A DNA stretch of 30,956 bases, from NCBI GenBank assembly GCA_050735975.1, contig JBOHVS010000208.1:1-30956 (forward strand). The letters run 5' to 3'. Both the position numbers and the translations under genes were made by a program. This DNA is from DATMBL01 sp050735975. GTDB taxonomy: Bacteria > Desulfobacterota > Binatia > UBA9968. Every line of letters begins with the position of its first letter. The stretch's first letter is position 1. Shown piece after piece: positions 15,129 through 23,794 of this stretch. A model generated the notes under the pieces. It had not been told where the DNA came from. It did not search any database and worked only from the letters and a program-made list of their open reading frames with translations.

Positions 15129-16160
15129 TTACTTCATCATGTCCGCGTTAATTCTTTCCAAGGCTTCCAGCGGCGGTTGGAGGTCGTCCTGGCTGAGCTC
15201 CGAAAGCGCGATATCGCAAAGATTCAACTCTTCGGCGAATTCTTTGCGGTTGGGATTGTAATAGATTAAACCCGTCAAAAATTTCCCCTCGGCGATGGCG
15301 CCGTGAATCGCCTGAATCGCGGTGGCTTTATTGGTCGGATCGTAGTCTTTGCCGAGCTTGTGCAAAATGATGCGCGAGCCATCGTGCATTTCGACTTCAT
15401 GATCCGTGCCTTCATCGTAATCGGCTTCGATATTTTCATAAGGCGGGATGAAGTCGAGGTCGTGGATCGGATCGAGGTGTCCTTTGACGTACTTCATGCT
15501 CTTCGTTGAGCCTTCATGGTTGTTAAACGTTACACAGGGACTGATAACGTCGAGGATCGCGCTGCCTTTGTGCGCTAGCGAGCCCTGAACGAGCGGCGTC
15601 AGTTGTTTGCGGTCGCCGGAGAAGCTACGCGCCACAAAGGTCGCACCAAGCGTGATCGCCAACTCGGCCAAGTCGATGGCCGGGATATCATTGACTTTGC
15701 CGCCCTTCATGACCGAGCCGACGTCGGCAGTGGCGGAAAACTGGCCTTTGGTCAAGCCGTAAACGCCGTTGTTCTCGATGATGTAGGTGATATTCACGTT
15801 GCGCCGCATCATATGACAAAAGTTGCCGAGGCCGATAGCAGCAGTGTCACCGTCGCCGGAAACACCGATCGGCAGCAACGTATGGTTCGCCAAATTGACC
15901 CCGGTCGCCATTGCCGACATCCTACCGTGAACGGCATTGAAGCCGAATGATTGGCTCAGAAAATAGGCCGGAGTTTTGGACGAGCAGCCGATGCCGCTTA
16001 GTTTGACAACCTTGTGCGGATCGATGCTGCTTTCGAAATAGGCGCGCTGCACCGAGGCCGAGATCGCGTCGTGGCCGCAGCCGCGGCACATCGTCGAGGG
16101 CGCCCCTTCATAGTCCTTTTCCGTCAGGTTAATCCGATTAATTTTTGCTTCTGCCATCAT
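15129..16160 (-). CDS. korB: 2-oxoacid:ferredoxin oxidoreductase, beta subunit
   Basis: A 343-aa thiamine-diphosphate-binding subunit. The TPP/Mg motif is GDGD at 102-105 followed by the N130-N131 region (IIENNGVYGLTKGQ). Four Cys matching the single [4Fe-4S] cluster of two-subunit enzymes are present: C25 and C28 (CRGCGH), C59 (GIGCSS) and C209 (SPCVTFN). With the alpha subunit it performs reversible CoA-dependent oxidative decarboxylation of 2-oxoacids, reducing ferredoxin. Substrate (2-oxoglutarate, pyruvate or branched-chain) cannot be fixed by eye; the gene symbol is by family. Two adjacent ATGs follow AAGGA. It begins 7 bases after the alpha gene's stop. Confidence 0.93.
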   Translation of the reverse strand: MMAEAKINRINLTEKDYEGAPSTMCRGCGHDAISASVQRAYFESSIDPHKVVKLSGIGCSSKTPAYFLSQSFGFNAVHGRMSAMATGVNLANHTLLPIGVSGDGDTAAIGLGNFCHMMRRNVNITYIIENNGVYGLTKGQFSATADVGSVMKGGKVNDIPAIDLAELAITLGATFVARSFSGDRKQLTPLVQGSLAHKGSAILDVISPCVTFNNHEGSTKSMKYVKGHLDPIHDLDFIPPYENIEADYDEGTDHEVEMHDGSRIILHKLGKDYDPTNKATAIQAIHGAIAEGKFLTGLIYYNPNRKEFAEELNLCDIALSELSQDDLQPPLEALERINADMMK

Positions 16161-16167
16161 TCTGTCC

Positions 16168-18000
16168 TTACATCTGTGCGGTTTTTAATTCGGCTGATTG
16201 TGCCGCATCGAAGATCTGGTCCACAATCGCTTTTGGCGTTACAGGTAAGCCGTTGTAAACGAGTATACTGACAATCTTTGCTCCTAATTCGGGATTTTCG
16301 TCTTTGATGATCGCGGCCATCTGGCCGTCGCGGTTCTGTTCCACAAAGTAAACGGTGTCATGCTCGACCAAGAAATCCCGTACCTCCTTCGTTAGTGGCA
16401 AGGCTCGGATTAACATGTGGTTGGTTTTCAACCCCCGAGCTTTCAACCTGTCGCGAGCCTCGCGCACCGCCTCGTGGCTGGAACCATAACAAATGATTCC
16501 GGTCTTAACTCCTCTTTCTTTCTCCACGATGGGCTTCGGGACTAATTTCCGCGCGGTATCAAACTTCCTTTTCAGTCGATCGAGAATGTATTTATAGTCA
16601 TTTTCATCCTCGGAATACTTCGCGTCGGCGTCATGGCCGGAACCGCGAGTGAAGTAAGATGCCATGCGGTTTTTGTTGCCCGGCACCGTTCGATATGGGA
16701 TGCCGTCGCCATCTTGATCGAAGTAGCGGCGAAACTTTTTGCCGGCTTTGGTCCATTCATCGAGTTGCTCCGCGCTCAATCGCTTTCCGTAGTCGTAGGG
16801 TTCCTTTTCTAAATGGAGAGGGTCTGAAGACCAAAAATTCATCCCCAAGTCGAGGTCCATAGCCACGAAAACCGGCGTCTGAAATCGGTCAGCAAAATCG
16901 AAACTCCGGCGCGCGAAATCAAAGCAGGAATTCATGTCATGGGGAATCAACAGAATATGCCGGGTGTCGCCATGGGACGCACCATACATCAGAGAGATAT
17001 CCGCCTGCTGCGTCCGTGTCGGCAGACCGGTGGAGGGGCCGCCGCGTTGGATGATAAAAAATACGCACGGAATCTCGGCATAGTAGGCGAGGCCGATGGT
17101 TTCGTTCATCAAAGAGACCCCAGGCCCGGAAGTGGAGGTCATTGCGCGGGCTCCGGCCCACCCAGCACCGGCAACCATGCCCGCCGACGCGATCTCATCT
17201 TCCGCCTGTACGATGGCATAGGTTCGTTTGCCGTCTTTGGGCTTGCGCAGCTTGGGCAGGTAATACTCCATGGCTTCAGCGAGGGAGCTCGATGGGGTGA
17301 TGGGATACCAACAAATGACCGAGGCGCCGCCATAAATCGCTCCCAATGCTGCCGCGGTATTACCCTCGGTGATGATTTTGCCTTTGTTGCCGTTGGGGAT
17401 TTCTTGAAGACGACCAATATTCTGGGTAACCCCCTTTTCCTTCAGGTATTGATACCCGGCGTCGATGCAAACTAAGTTGGATTCAATGACGGCTGGCTTC
17501 TTGCCGAAGGTATCTTCGAGAACCGCCTTGATGAATTCCATGTCGATGCCAAATAGATAGGCCAAGGCTCCGACATAGATCATATTACGTTGTTTGGCGC
17601 GTAGCGGTGAGGCCGGTACCAGTTTGGCGATCAATTTGTTGGCGGGAACCCCAACATACTGAATCCCGTCGCGTTTTAATTGAGCCGATAGGGGAGTGGA
17701 ATCGTCGTACAGAATTAGACCACCGTCTCGCACCCGATAAATGTCCTTGGCCGTGGTTGTGTCATTGAACATGACCATCACATCGATGACGTCTTTTCGG
17801 CTCAAGTAACCCTCGGCAGAGGCGCGAATCTGATACCAGGTGGGCAACCCCTGAATATTCGACGGAAACATATTTTTTGACGAGCACGGTATGCCCATTT
17901 TGAAGATTGCCTTGAACAAGATATTGTTCGATGATGCGCTACCCGAGCCATTCTCGGTGGCGACACAGATGTTTAAGTCATTGATTGTCGGTGTGTCCAA
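16168..18000 (-). CDS. korA: 2-oxoacid:ferredoxin oxidoreductase, alpha subunit (gamma-alpha fusion)
   Basis: A 610-aa protein in which the gamma domain comes first (residues about 1-190, with ICVATENGSGSASSNNILFK and a later LVPASPLRAKQRNMIYVGA) and is fused to the pyrimidine-binding alpha domain (from about 205: ALGAIYGGASVICWYPITPSSSLAEAMEY, then TSTSGPGVSLMNETIGLAYYAEIPCVFF), followed by domain II at about 480-600 (IICYGSSHEAVREARDRLK). This is the usual layout of the two-subunit archaeal/bacterial enzymes. The start is TTG at 17998-18000: AGGAGG stands 7 bases upstream and the conserved domain begins at once. No ferredoxin-like delta subunit is encoded alongside. Confidence 0.93.
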   Translation of the reverse strand: MDTPTINDLNICVATENGSGSASSNNILFKAIFKMGIPCSSKNMFPSNIQGLPTWYQIRASAEGYLSRKDVIDVMVMFNDTTTAKDIYRVRDGGLILYDDSTPLSAQLKRDGIQYVGVPANKLIAKLVPASPLRAKQRNMIYVGALAYLFGIDMEFIKAVLEDTFGKKPAVIESNLVCIDAGYQYLKEKGVTQNIGRLQEIPNGNKGKIITEGNTAAALGAIYGGASVICWYPITPSSSLAEAMEYYLPKLRKPKDGKRTYAIVQAEDEIASAGMVAGAGWAGARAMTSTSGPGVSLMNETIGLAYYAEIPCVFFIIQRGGPSTGLPTRTQQADISLMYGASHGDTRHILLIPHDMNSCFDFARRSFDFADRFQTPVFVAMDLDLGMNFWSSDPLHLEKEPYDYGKRLSAEQLDEWTKAGKKFRRYFDQDGDGIPYRTVPGNKNRMASYFTRGSGHDADAKYSEDENDYKYILDRLKRKFDTARKLVPKPIVEKERGVKTGIICYGSSHEAVREARDRLKARGLKTNHMLIRALPLTKEVRDFLVEHDTVYFVEQNRDGQMAAIIKDENPELGAKIVSILVYNGLPVTPKAIVDQIFDAAQSAELKTAQM

Positions 18001-18069
18001 AATTCAACCTCCTTCGCAATTTTTGAATTCTACCCATATTTCCCTTAAAAGACAACGCGTTAAATCGCG

Positions 18070-18927
18070 CTACCCTGGGGTGTAGTGGTCGTCGGAATCG
18101 TAGTGTTCCTGAACCTCCTTCCAGGTCTGGCGCACCCGTTCATCGATATCGAATGCCTTGGCGTATTGGAGGATATCGGGCATCGAAACGATTCCGATAA
18201 GCTCGCCTCGTTCATCTTTTACGGGCATATTCCTTATGTCTCGCCGGTGCATCTCACCCAGAACGTCCCTGACCAGATCTGTGCTCGCCATTGTAATGAG
18301 AGGAGAGGTCATGACGCTTTGGACGTTAGTCTTTTTGGGGTCCGCTTCCTTCACGGCAACCCGCCTGAGCACGTCTCTCTCGGTAAAGATGCCGTTTGTT
18401 TTCCCCTCGGCCGTGACCACGACCGAGCCCAAACCTTTCTCGACCATTAAATCGATCGTTTCATGAACTGACAATGATCCATCCACCGTTACTATTCGCG
18501 CCGACATAATACTTCCCAAGATTCTTGCGTCGCTCATTCCTTGACCCAGCTCTACGGCAAGTCCCAGGATGCGGCGCATGGAGACGATACCGACTATTTT
18601 CCCCCGCCGCCCGCGCACCAACAGGTGGCGGAACTTTCCCCTATACATCTTGGCGAAAGCCTCTACTATATGCGTTTCTTCTCGTACGGCGCGCACGGGA
18701 GTTGTCATTACCTCCCTGATGATCGTTTTCTTCGGATCCAGTTTACTCACGACCCGTTTGAGCACATCTTTTTCGGTGAAAATTCCTGCAGGAACTTCGT
18801 TATCCGTTATGACGATCCGCCCGACGTCCTCCGCCGCCATCCGTTCCACGACCTCGTGGACCGTTTGGGAAACTGCGGCGGTCGCGATGCTTGTCGTCAT
18901 AATCTCGCTGACTTTATTGGAAAGCAT
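18070..18927 (-). CDS. Protein with four CBS domains
   Basis: A 285-aa protein made of two tandem CBS pairs: roughly residues 8-66, 72-130, 140-195 and 205-263, with recurring signatures such as GIFTEKDVLKRV, GIVSMRRILG, GIFTERDVLRRV and GIVSMPDILQ. CBS pairs bind adenosine nucleotides and act as energy or ionic sensors. No catalytic domain is attached, so it is probably a stand-alone regulatory protein. It is upstream of the korA-like gene on the same strand with 69 bases between, and may share its transcript; an effect on that enzyme is a guess from position. ATG at 18925-18927 is preceded by a G-rich run. Confidence 0.9.
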   Translation of the reverse strand: MLSNKVSEIMTTSIATAAVSQTVHEVVERMAAEDVGRIVITDNEVPAGIFTEKDVLKRVVSKLDPKKTIIREVMTTPVRAVREETHIVEAFAKMYRGKFRHLLVRGRRGKIVGIVSMRRILGLAVELGQGMSDARILGSIMSARIVTVDGSLSVHETIDLMVEKGLGSVVVTAEGKTNGIFTERDVLRRVAVKEADPKKTNVQSVMTSPLITMASTDLVRDVLGEMHRRDIRNMPVKDERGELIGIVSMPDILQYAKAFDIDERVRQTWKEVQEHYDSDDHYTPG

Positions 18928-19038
18928 GGGGCGCCCCCCTTTTTTTTAAGACCGTATGAGTGTCAATATAGCACTTCTTTGCTTTCGGCTTGCAAGGGCC
19001 AGAGACAGATGAGGTTGAGCCGTTTTCCGCGCCTAATA

Positions 19039-19067
19039 TTGCGGCTGGGCGGAAATGCGTGTTAGAT
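19039..19067 (+). promoter_or_regulatory. Candidate sigma-70-type promoter of clpS-clpA
   Basis: TTGCGG (19039-19044) and TTAGAT (19062-19067) are separated by exactly 17 bases. The predicted start, near 19074, lies about 23 bases before the clpS ATG. Both boxes are imperfect, so this is a prediction only. Confidence 0.4.
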
Positions 19068-19096
19068 TGAGTTTGTCGCCAGGAAGACACGCGAAC

Positions 19097-19411
19097 ATGA
19101 GCCGTAGAGAGACCGAGTACGAGCACGGGCTCGAGACCGAGACCAAGAAAAAGCTTAAAAAGCCCCCGCTCTACAAAGTTTTGCTGCATAATGATGATTA
19201 TACTACCAAGGAGTTCGTTGTGCAGGTTCTGCAGTATGTTTTCCACAAGGAGCATACTGAGGCTGTCCAAATAATGCTCCATGTTCACAAAAAGGGCATT
19301 GGCGTTGCGGGCGTCTATACCTACGAGCTTGCGGAAACTAAAGTCGCGCTGGTGGAAAACCTGGCCCGCCAGCACGAATATCCTCTGAAATGCACGATGG
19401 AAGAGGCGTAG
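19097..19411 (+). CDS. clpS: ATP-dependent Clp protease adaptor ClpS
   Basis: A 104-aa adaptor that binds N-degron substrates and hands them to ClpA. The core YKVLLHNDDYTTKEFVVQVL (from about residue 26) carries the DDY element that contacts the N-terminal residue, followed by AVQIMLHVHKKGIGVAGVYTYELAETKV, the ClpA-binding face. The first 22 residues are a charged, flexible extension, as in known members. ATG at 19097 is chosen for the AGGA upstream; an earlier in-frame ATG at 19055 would add 14 residues not expected for the family. The stop is 1 base before the clpA ATG, so expression is coupled. Confidence 0.97.
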   Translation: MSRRETEYEHGLETETKKKLKKPPLYKVLLHNDDYTTKEFVVQVLQYVFHKEHTEAVQIMLHVHKKGIGVAGVYTYELAETKVALVENLARQHEYPLKCTMEEA

Positions 19412-19412
19412 A

Positions 19413-21695
19413 ATGATCAGTAAGGAATTGGAAGCGACTCTGAATAGCGCGTTGAAAGAAGCCAAACGACGGCGGCACGAATACGTATCCCTGGAGCATC
19501 TCCTTTACGCCTTGCTGCAAGATAAAGATGGCAGCGGCGCGATTGTCAATTGCGGCGGCGACATCGCGCGGCTGAAAAAATCTTTAGAGGAGTTCTTTGA
19601 TGCTCATTTAGAAACGCTTCCTCAGGGGTTGGACCAGGAGCCGCAGCAGACGATTGGCTTTCACCGGGTCCTCCAAAGAGCCGTCATCCATGCTCAGTCT
19701 GCTGAGAAGAAGGAGATTAACGGCGCGAACTTACTGATCGCCATGTTCCGCGAGCCGGATTCTTACGCCGTTTACCTGCTCGAGGAACAAGGCATCACTC
19801 GGTTCGATGTCGTAAACTACGTGTCTCATGGAATCTCGAAGATTGCGACCGGTGAAGAATCGCCGCAGGGCGACGAGGATCATGGCGAAGAAGAGAAGCC
19901 CAGCCAACGGGTCAAGCCATTGGAAGCCTATACGGTTAACCTGGTTGAAAAGGCCCGGCAAGGGAATATCGATCCTTTAATCGGCCGACAAGATGAGATT
20001 GAACGGACGATCCACGTCCTTTGCCGGCGGCGCAAGAATAACCCAATCTATGTGGGTGATCCAGGCGTCGGCAAGACGGCGATTGCCGAGGGACTGGCCT
20101 TAAAGATATCCCGTGACGAGGTGCCCGAAGCGCTAAAGAACGCGGTCATTTACGCCCTCGATATGGGTGCTTTGTTGGCGGGGACAAAGTTTCGCGGCGA
20201 CTTCGAGGCGCGCTTGAAAGGCGTTCTGGCCGGGCTCAAAAAACAACCCAACTCGATTTTATTCATAGACGAAATCCACACTATTGTTGGCGCGGGAGCT
20301 ACGAGCGGCGGCTCAATGGATGCCTCCAATATTCTGAAGCCGGCGCTTGCCTCGGGAGAACTCAAATGCATTGGCTCGACCACCTACCACGACTACAAGA
20401 GCTACTTCGAGCGAGATCGAGCGCTGGTGCGCCGATTCCAAAAGATTGAGATCCCCGAACCGAGCAGCGACGAAGCTTACAAAATTCTGCAGGGCCTGAA
20501 GTCCCACTACGAGCAACATCATGGCGTTCACTATTCGACGGCGGCGTTGCACGCCGCCGTCGATCTTTCCGCCAAACACATCAATGACCGGCGCTTGCCG
20601 GATAAGGCCATCGACGTGATCGACGAGGTGGGGGCGGCAGTGAAGATCCTGCCTCCCGAAAAGCGCAAGAAGACGATCGGCCCCAGGGATATAGAGAAGA
20701 TCGTTTCAAAAATAGCCAAGATACCGCCGCGGAGCGTTTCGGTCTCGGATAAGGAGCAGCTGCAAAATCTTGAACGGGATTTGAAACTGACCGTGTTTGG
20801 TCAAGACGCGGCGATTGAAATGTTAGCCGCCACCATCAGGCTTGCTCGATCCGGTTTGGGCCATCCCGAGAAGCCGATCGGCTCGTTTCTCTTCTCCGGG
20901 CCAACCGGCGTGGGCAAGACCGAGGTCGGCAAACAACTAGCCCACATCATGGGTATCGAATTCATTCGCTTTGATATGAGCGAATACATGGAGAAGCACA
21001 CGGTATCGAGGCTGATCGGCGCCCCCCCGGGCTACGTCGGCTTTGATCAAGGCGGACTTCTGACCGACGCTATCAACCGCAATCCTTATGCAGTCCTGCT
21101 GCTCGATGAAATCGAGAAGGCCCATCCGGATCTCTTCAACATTTTACTGCAGGTGATGGACCACGCCGCGCTGACGGATAATAACGGGCGCAAGGCCGAC
21201 TTCCGAAACATTATTTTGATCATGACCACCAACGCCGGGGCACGGGAGCTGAGCGGAGCGCCGTTGGGATTCGGCGCCCAGTCCACGGCCGGTAGAGGCA
21301 AAGAAGCTATTGAAAAGATGTTTAGCCCCGAGTTTCGCAACCGCCTGGACGCCATGATCGTGTTCAACTCGCTGGGCATGGATATCATCGAGCGGGTCGT
21401 CGAGAAGTTTGTCTTGGAGCTTGACCAACAGCTCAACGAGAAAAAAGTTTTCCTGCAGCTGACCGTCAGAGCGCGCCGGTGGCTGGCAGAGCGGGGTTAT
21501 GATCCGGCGTTCGGCGCGCGGCCGATGGCCCGGTTGATCCAGAACGAAATCAAGCGAGTTTTGGCCGATGAGATCCTGTTCGGTCAACTGCAGAATGGCG
21601 GGAACGTCGAGGTCGACGAGAACGACGAAAAGCTCACGTTTACTTATACCCCGCTCAGCGTCAGCGTCAAAGTCCCGACTCCTGTTTCGAACTGA
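19413..21695 (+). CDS. clpA: ATP-dependent Clp protease ATPase subunit ClpA
   Basis: A 760-aa AAA+ unfoldase, normal length for ClpA. The N-terminal double Clp repeat (1-145) begins with LEATLNSALKEAKRRRHEYV. First ATPase: Walker A GDPGVGKT 215-222, Walker B LFIDEI 283-288. Second ATPase: Walker A GPTGVGKT 496-503, Walker B LLLDEI 562-567, with the pore motif APPGYVGFDQGG (538-548). The ClpB-type middle coiled coil is absent. It would feed unfolded substrates, including N-degron proteins from ClpS, to ClpP, which is not in this window. Starts 1 base after the clpS stop. Confidence 0.98.
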   Translation: MISKELEATLNSALKEAKRRRHEYVSLEHLLYALLQDKDGSGAIVNCGGDIARLKKSLEEFFDAHLETLPQGLDQEPQQTIGFHRVLQRAVIHAQSAEKKEINGANLLIAMFREPDSYAVYLLEEQGITRFDVVNYVSHGISKIATGEESPQGDEDHGEEEKPSQRVKPLEAYTVNLVEKARQGNIDPLIGRQDEIERTIHVLCRRRKNNPIYVGDPGVGKTAIAEGLALKISRDEVPEALKNAVIYALDMGALLAGTKFRGDFEARLKGVLAGLKKQPNSILFIDEIHTIVGAGATSGGSMDASNILKPALASGELKCIGSTTYHDYKSYFERDRALVRRFQKIEIPEPSSDEAYKILQGLKSHYEQHHGVHYSTAALHAAVDLSAKHINDRRLPDKAIDVIDEVGAAVKILPPEKRKKTIGPRDIEKIVSKIAKIPPRSVSVSDKEQLQNLERDLKLTVFGQDAAIEMLAATIRLARSGLGHPEKPIGSFLFSGPTGVGKTEVGKQLAHIMGIEFIRFDMSEYMEKHTVSRLIGAPPGYVGFDQGGLLTDAINRNPYAVLLLDEIEKAHPDLFNILLQVMDHAALTDNNGRKADFRNIILIMTTNAGARELSGAPLGFGAQSTAGRGKEAIEKMFSPEFRNRLDAMIVFNSLGMDIIERVVEKFVLELDQQLNEKKVFLQLTVRARRWLAERGYDPAFGARPMARLIQNEIKRVLADEILFGQLQNGGNVEVDENDEKLTFTYTPLSVSVKVPTPVSN

Positions 21696-21722
21696 GTTTC
21701 CTTCCACGACGGCCTTTCCGCG

Positions 21723-22991
21723 ATGGAACAGCTGGTCATTGGCGTTTTTCTCTCCCTATTTACTCTCGAATTTCTGGTCGAGTTTGGTCTTAACGAGCTC
21801 AACCTCCGTTACGTGCGGCAGCGCCGGGAAGAAAAGAAAATGCCGGATCTGTTCCAGGCGCTGATGACCTCCGGGGAATACGAGAGGTCGTTTGAATACA
21901 CGTTGGCGAAGGGGCGATTTCAGCGCTGGGCGGAGATTTACGGTCGACTCATTATTCTGCTCGTGCTGTTCAGCGGGCTGTTGCCATTTATCGATCGGGT
22001 TTCAAAAGAGCTGACGGAGCGATTTTTTGCCTTGCCTCAGACTCAGGGGATCGCGTTTTGTTTCTGTGTCGGCATGGTTTTTTCACTCGCCAGCCTGCCG
22101 GCCGATCTCTATTCCACTTTCGGGATCGAGTCTCGTTTTGGCTTCAACAAGACAACGTTCGCGCTTTATGTGAAGGACAAACTGAAAGGATTCTTGCTCG
22201 GAATCGTAATCGGGCTGCCCTTTCTGTTCATCGTCCTATGGTTGATGGACGCAAGGAGTCCCTATTGGTGGGTTTGGGCGTTCCTATTTATCACGGTATT
22301 TCAATTTTTGATGGTTATGATTTACCCCACCCTGATCGCGCCTCTTTTCAATAAGTTCGAGCCACTGAAAGAGGGGGAGCTGCGAGATCGCATCTTAGCG
22401 CTAGCCGGCCGGGTCGGCTTCGAAACCAGTGGAATATTTTCAATGGACGGGTCGAAGCGCTCGGCGCACTCCAATGCCTACTTTACCGGCATAGGGAAGG
22501 CCAAGCGGATCGTGCTGTTCGACACGCTCATCGAGCAGATGACAGTGGATCAAGGCGTAGCGGTTTTGGCTCACGAGATGGGCCACTATAAAATGAAGCA
22601 CATTCGTCGAATGTTGGTAGTCCAAAGCGTTTTTCTGTTCGTGAGTCTTTATATCCTTAGCCTGCTCCTGGAGTATGAGCCGGTGTTTTCGGCCTTCGGT
22701 TTCGAACGGCCTTCGAATCACGGTGCTTTGGTGCTCTTTAGTTTTATCTCCGGCCCGGCGACTTTCTACATCAGCCCGCTCATCAATCTCCTCTCCCGCA
22801 AGCACGAATATGAGGCGGACCGATTTGCGGTACACACGATTCGCGACGGCAAGCCGATGGAAGAGGCGCTCGTCAACCTGACGATAAAGAATCTCTCGAA
22901 TTTAACGCCGCATCCCTGGTACTCAGCGTACCACTATTCTCATCCCAGCCCCTTAGAGCGCATCAGCGCGATCCGGGAGTGCTCGGTTTGA
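21723..22991 (+). CDS. Ste24-like (CAAX prenyl protease 1-type) M48 membrane metalloprotease
   Basis: A 422-aa polytopic membrane protease of the M48A (Ste24) branch. Catalytic HEMGH at 284-288, preceded by the family sequence KRSAHSNAYFTGIGKAKRIV (245-264), and HEYEAD at 361-366 with the third zinc ligand. Several membrane helices lie before (about 3-22, 73-93, 107-125, 155-176, 181-201) and after the active site. Bacterial members are thought to degrade or process membrane proteins; bacteria generally lack prenylated CAAX substrates. It follows clpA by 27 bases and is probably cotranscribed, placing cytosolic and membrane protein quality control together. Ribosome site is weak. Confidence 0.95.
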   Translation: MEQLVIGVFLSLFTLEFLVEFGLNELNLRYVRQRREEKKMPDLFQALMTSGEYERSFEYTLAKGRFQRWAEIYGRLIILLVLFSGLLPFIDRVSKELTERFFALPQTQGIAFCFCVGMVFSLASLPADLYSTFGIESRFGFNKTTFALYVKDKLKGFLLGIVIGLPFLFIVLWLMDARSPYWWVWAFLFITVFQFLMVMIYPTLIAPLFNKFEPLKEGELRDRILALAGRVGFETSGIFSMDGSKRSAHSNAYFTGIGKAKRIVLFDTLIEQMTVDQGVAVLAHEMGHYKMKHIRRMLVVQSVFLFVSLYILSLLLEYEPVFSAFGFERPSNHGALVLFSFISGPATFYISPLINLLSRKHEYEADRFAVHTIRDGKPMEEALVNLTIKNLSNLTPHPWYSAYHYSHPSPLERISAIRECSV

Positions 22992-23364
22992 GCATTCGAA
23001 ATTCTGCGATTTTTTAGGGGGAGCGTGAAGGAAAAATGGTCGGGAAGCAAAGTCGGATCTGAAATCGTGCTCACTTTCTCAGCCTCTACCGCTAAAATTG
23101 TTGGATTTTACATTGCCTCAAAAGAACTCCATCCGCATAGCCTTGATAGAAGATAAGTGATTTTTCATCCGCCGGTGTAGCGTGCGCCGTCCGAACGGCG
23201 ACTTCGCTAAAGGCAGCGTAGTTTGGACCCGACGAGGCAATGAAGTCTATTCCTGAAGTGCGCACGGATCATGCAAACGAACGATCGCCTTGTAGCCGCA
23301 CCGACGCTCTCTCTGGCGACGGGCTGCTCGGAATAGGGCCTCATGTAAAGAAGAAAATGAGACT
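22992..23364. other. Gene-free stretch between convergent genes
   Basis: No convincing coding frame. It holds a small hairpin, GCCGT-CCGA-ACGGC (23186-23199), without a T-tract. It separates the Ste24-like gene from the end of the receiver-protein gene; I see no strong terminator. Confidence 0.6.
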
Positions 23365-23757
23365 CTATTTGCATAAGATTTTTTCGATGGCTTGACCCAG
23401 CTCCACATGGCTGAAAGGTTTTGCGATGTACCCAGCGCAACCGGCTTTTAAGAATACTTCGCGATCGCCCGGCATCGCCTTTGCGGTCGCAGCCAGTATG
23501 GGAATGAATTGAGTTTTTGGATTACTTCGTATCTGAAATGTCGCTTCGAGTCCGTTCAGTTTCGGCAACATCATATCCATGATTATGAGATCGGGATTTT
23601 CCGAGCCGGCCAGTTCGACCGCCTCAAAGCCATTTGTCGCAACCAACGTCTCGTAACCGAGAAACTCCAATTCGTATTCTAAAACCTCCAGGGTGTCCCT
23701 GTGATCTTCCACTACGAGGATTCGTTTTTTCACCGCTACCGCCTTATGTTCGGACAA
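23365..23757 (-). CDS. Single-domain response regulator (CheY-like)
   Basis: A 130-aa receiver with no output domain. Acidic residues ED 17-18, phosphoacceptor D61 in IIMDMMLPKLNG, Thr in AATAKAM and Lys in GYIAKPF are all present. It may act as a phosphate shuttle or bind a target protein. The start is probably TTG at 23755-23757, with AGGAG five bases upstream; there is no in-frame ATG nearby, and a GTG eight codons later is an alternative. It is the last of four signalling genes on the minus strand, 37 bases after the receiver-GAF-kinase gene. Confidence 0.92.
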   Translation of the reverse strand: MSEHKAVAVKKRILVVEDHRDTLEVLEYELEFLGYETLVATNGFEAVELAGSENPDLIIMDMMLPKLNGLEATFQIRSNPKTQFIPILAATAKAMPGDREVFLKAGCAGYIAKPFSHVELGQAIEKILCK

Positions 23758-23794
23758 GGTTACTCCTATTAGACTGACTCAAGCAGCGAGATTG

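Noticed and set aside
23111..23128. TGGATT-TTACA-TTGCC with correct sigma-54 spacing
   Set aside because: Three of six bases in the -24 box differ from consensus, and no plus-strand gene lies downstream.
23186..23199. Hairpin GCCGT-CCGA-ACGGC as a terminator for the Ste24-like gene
   Set aside because: Five-base stem and no T-tract; it is far from the stop codon.
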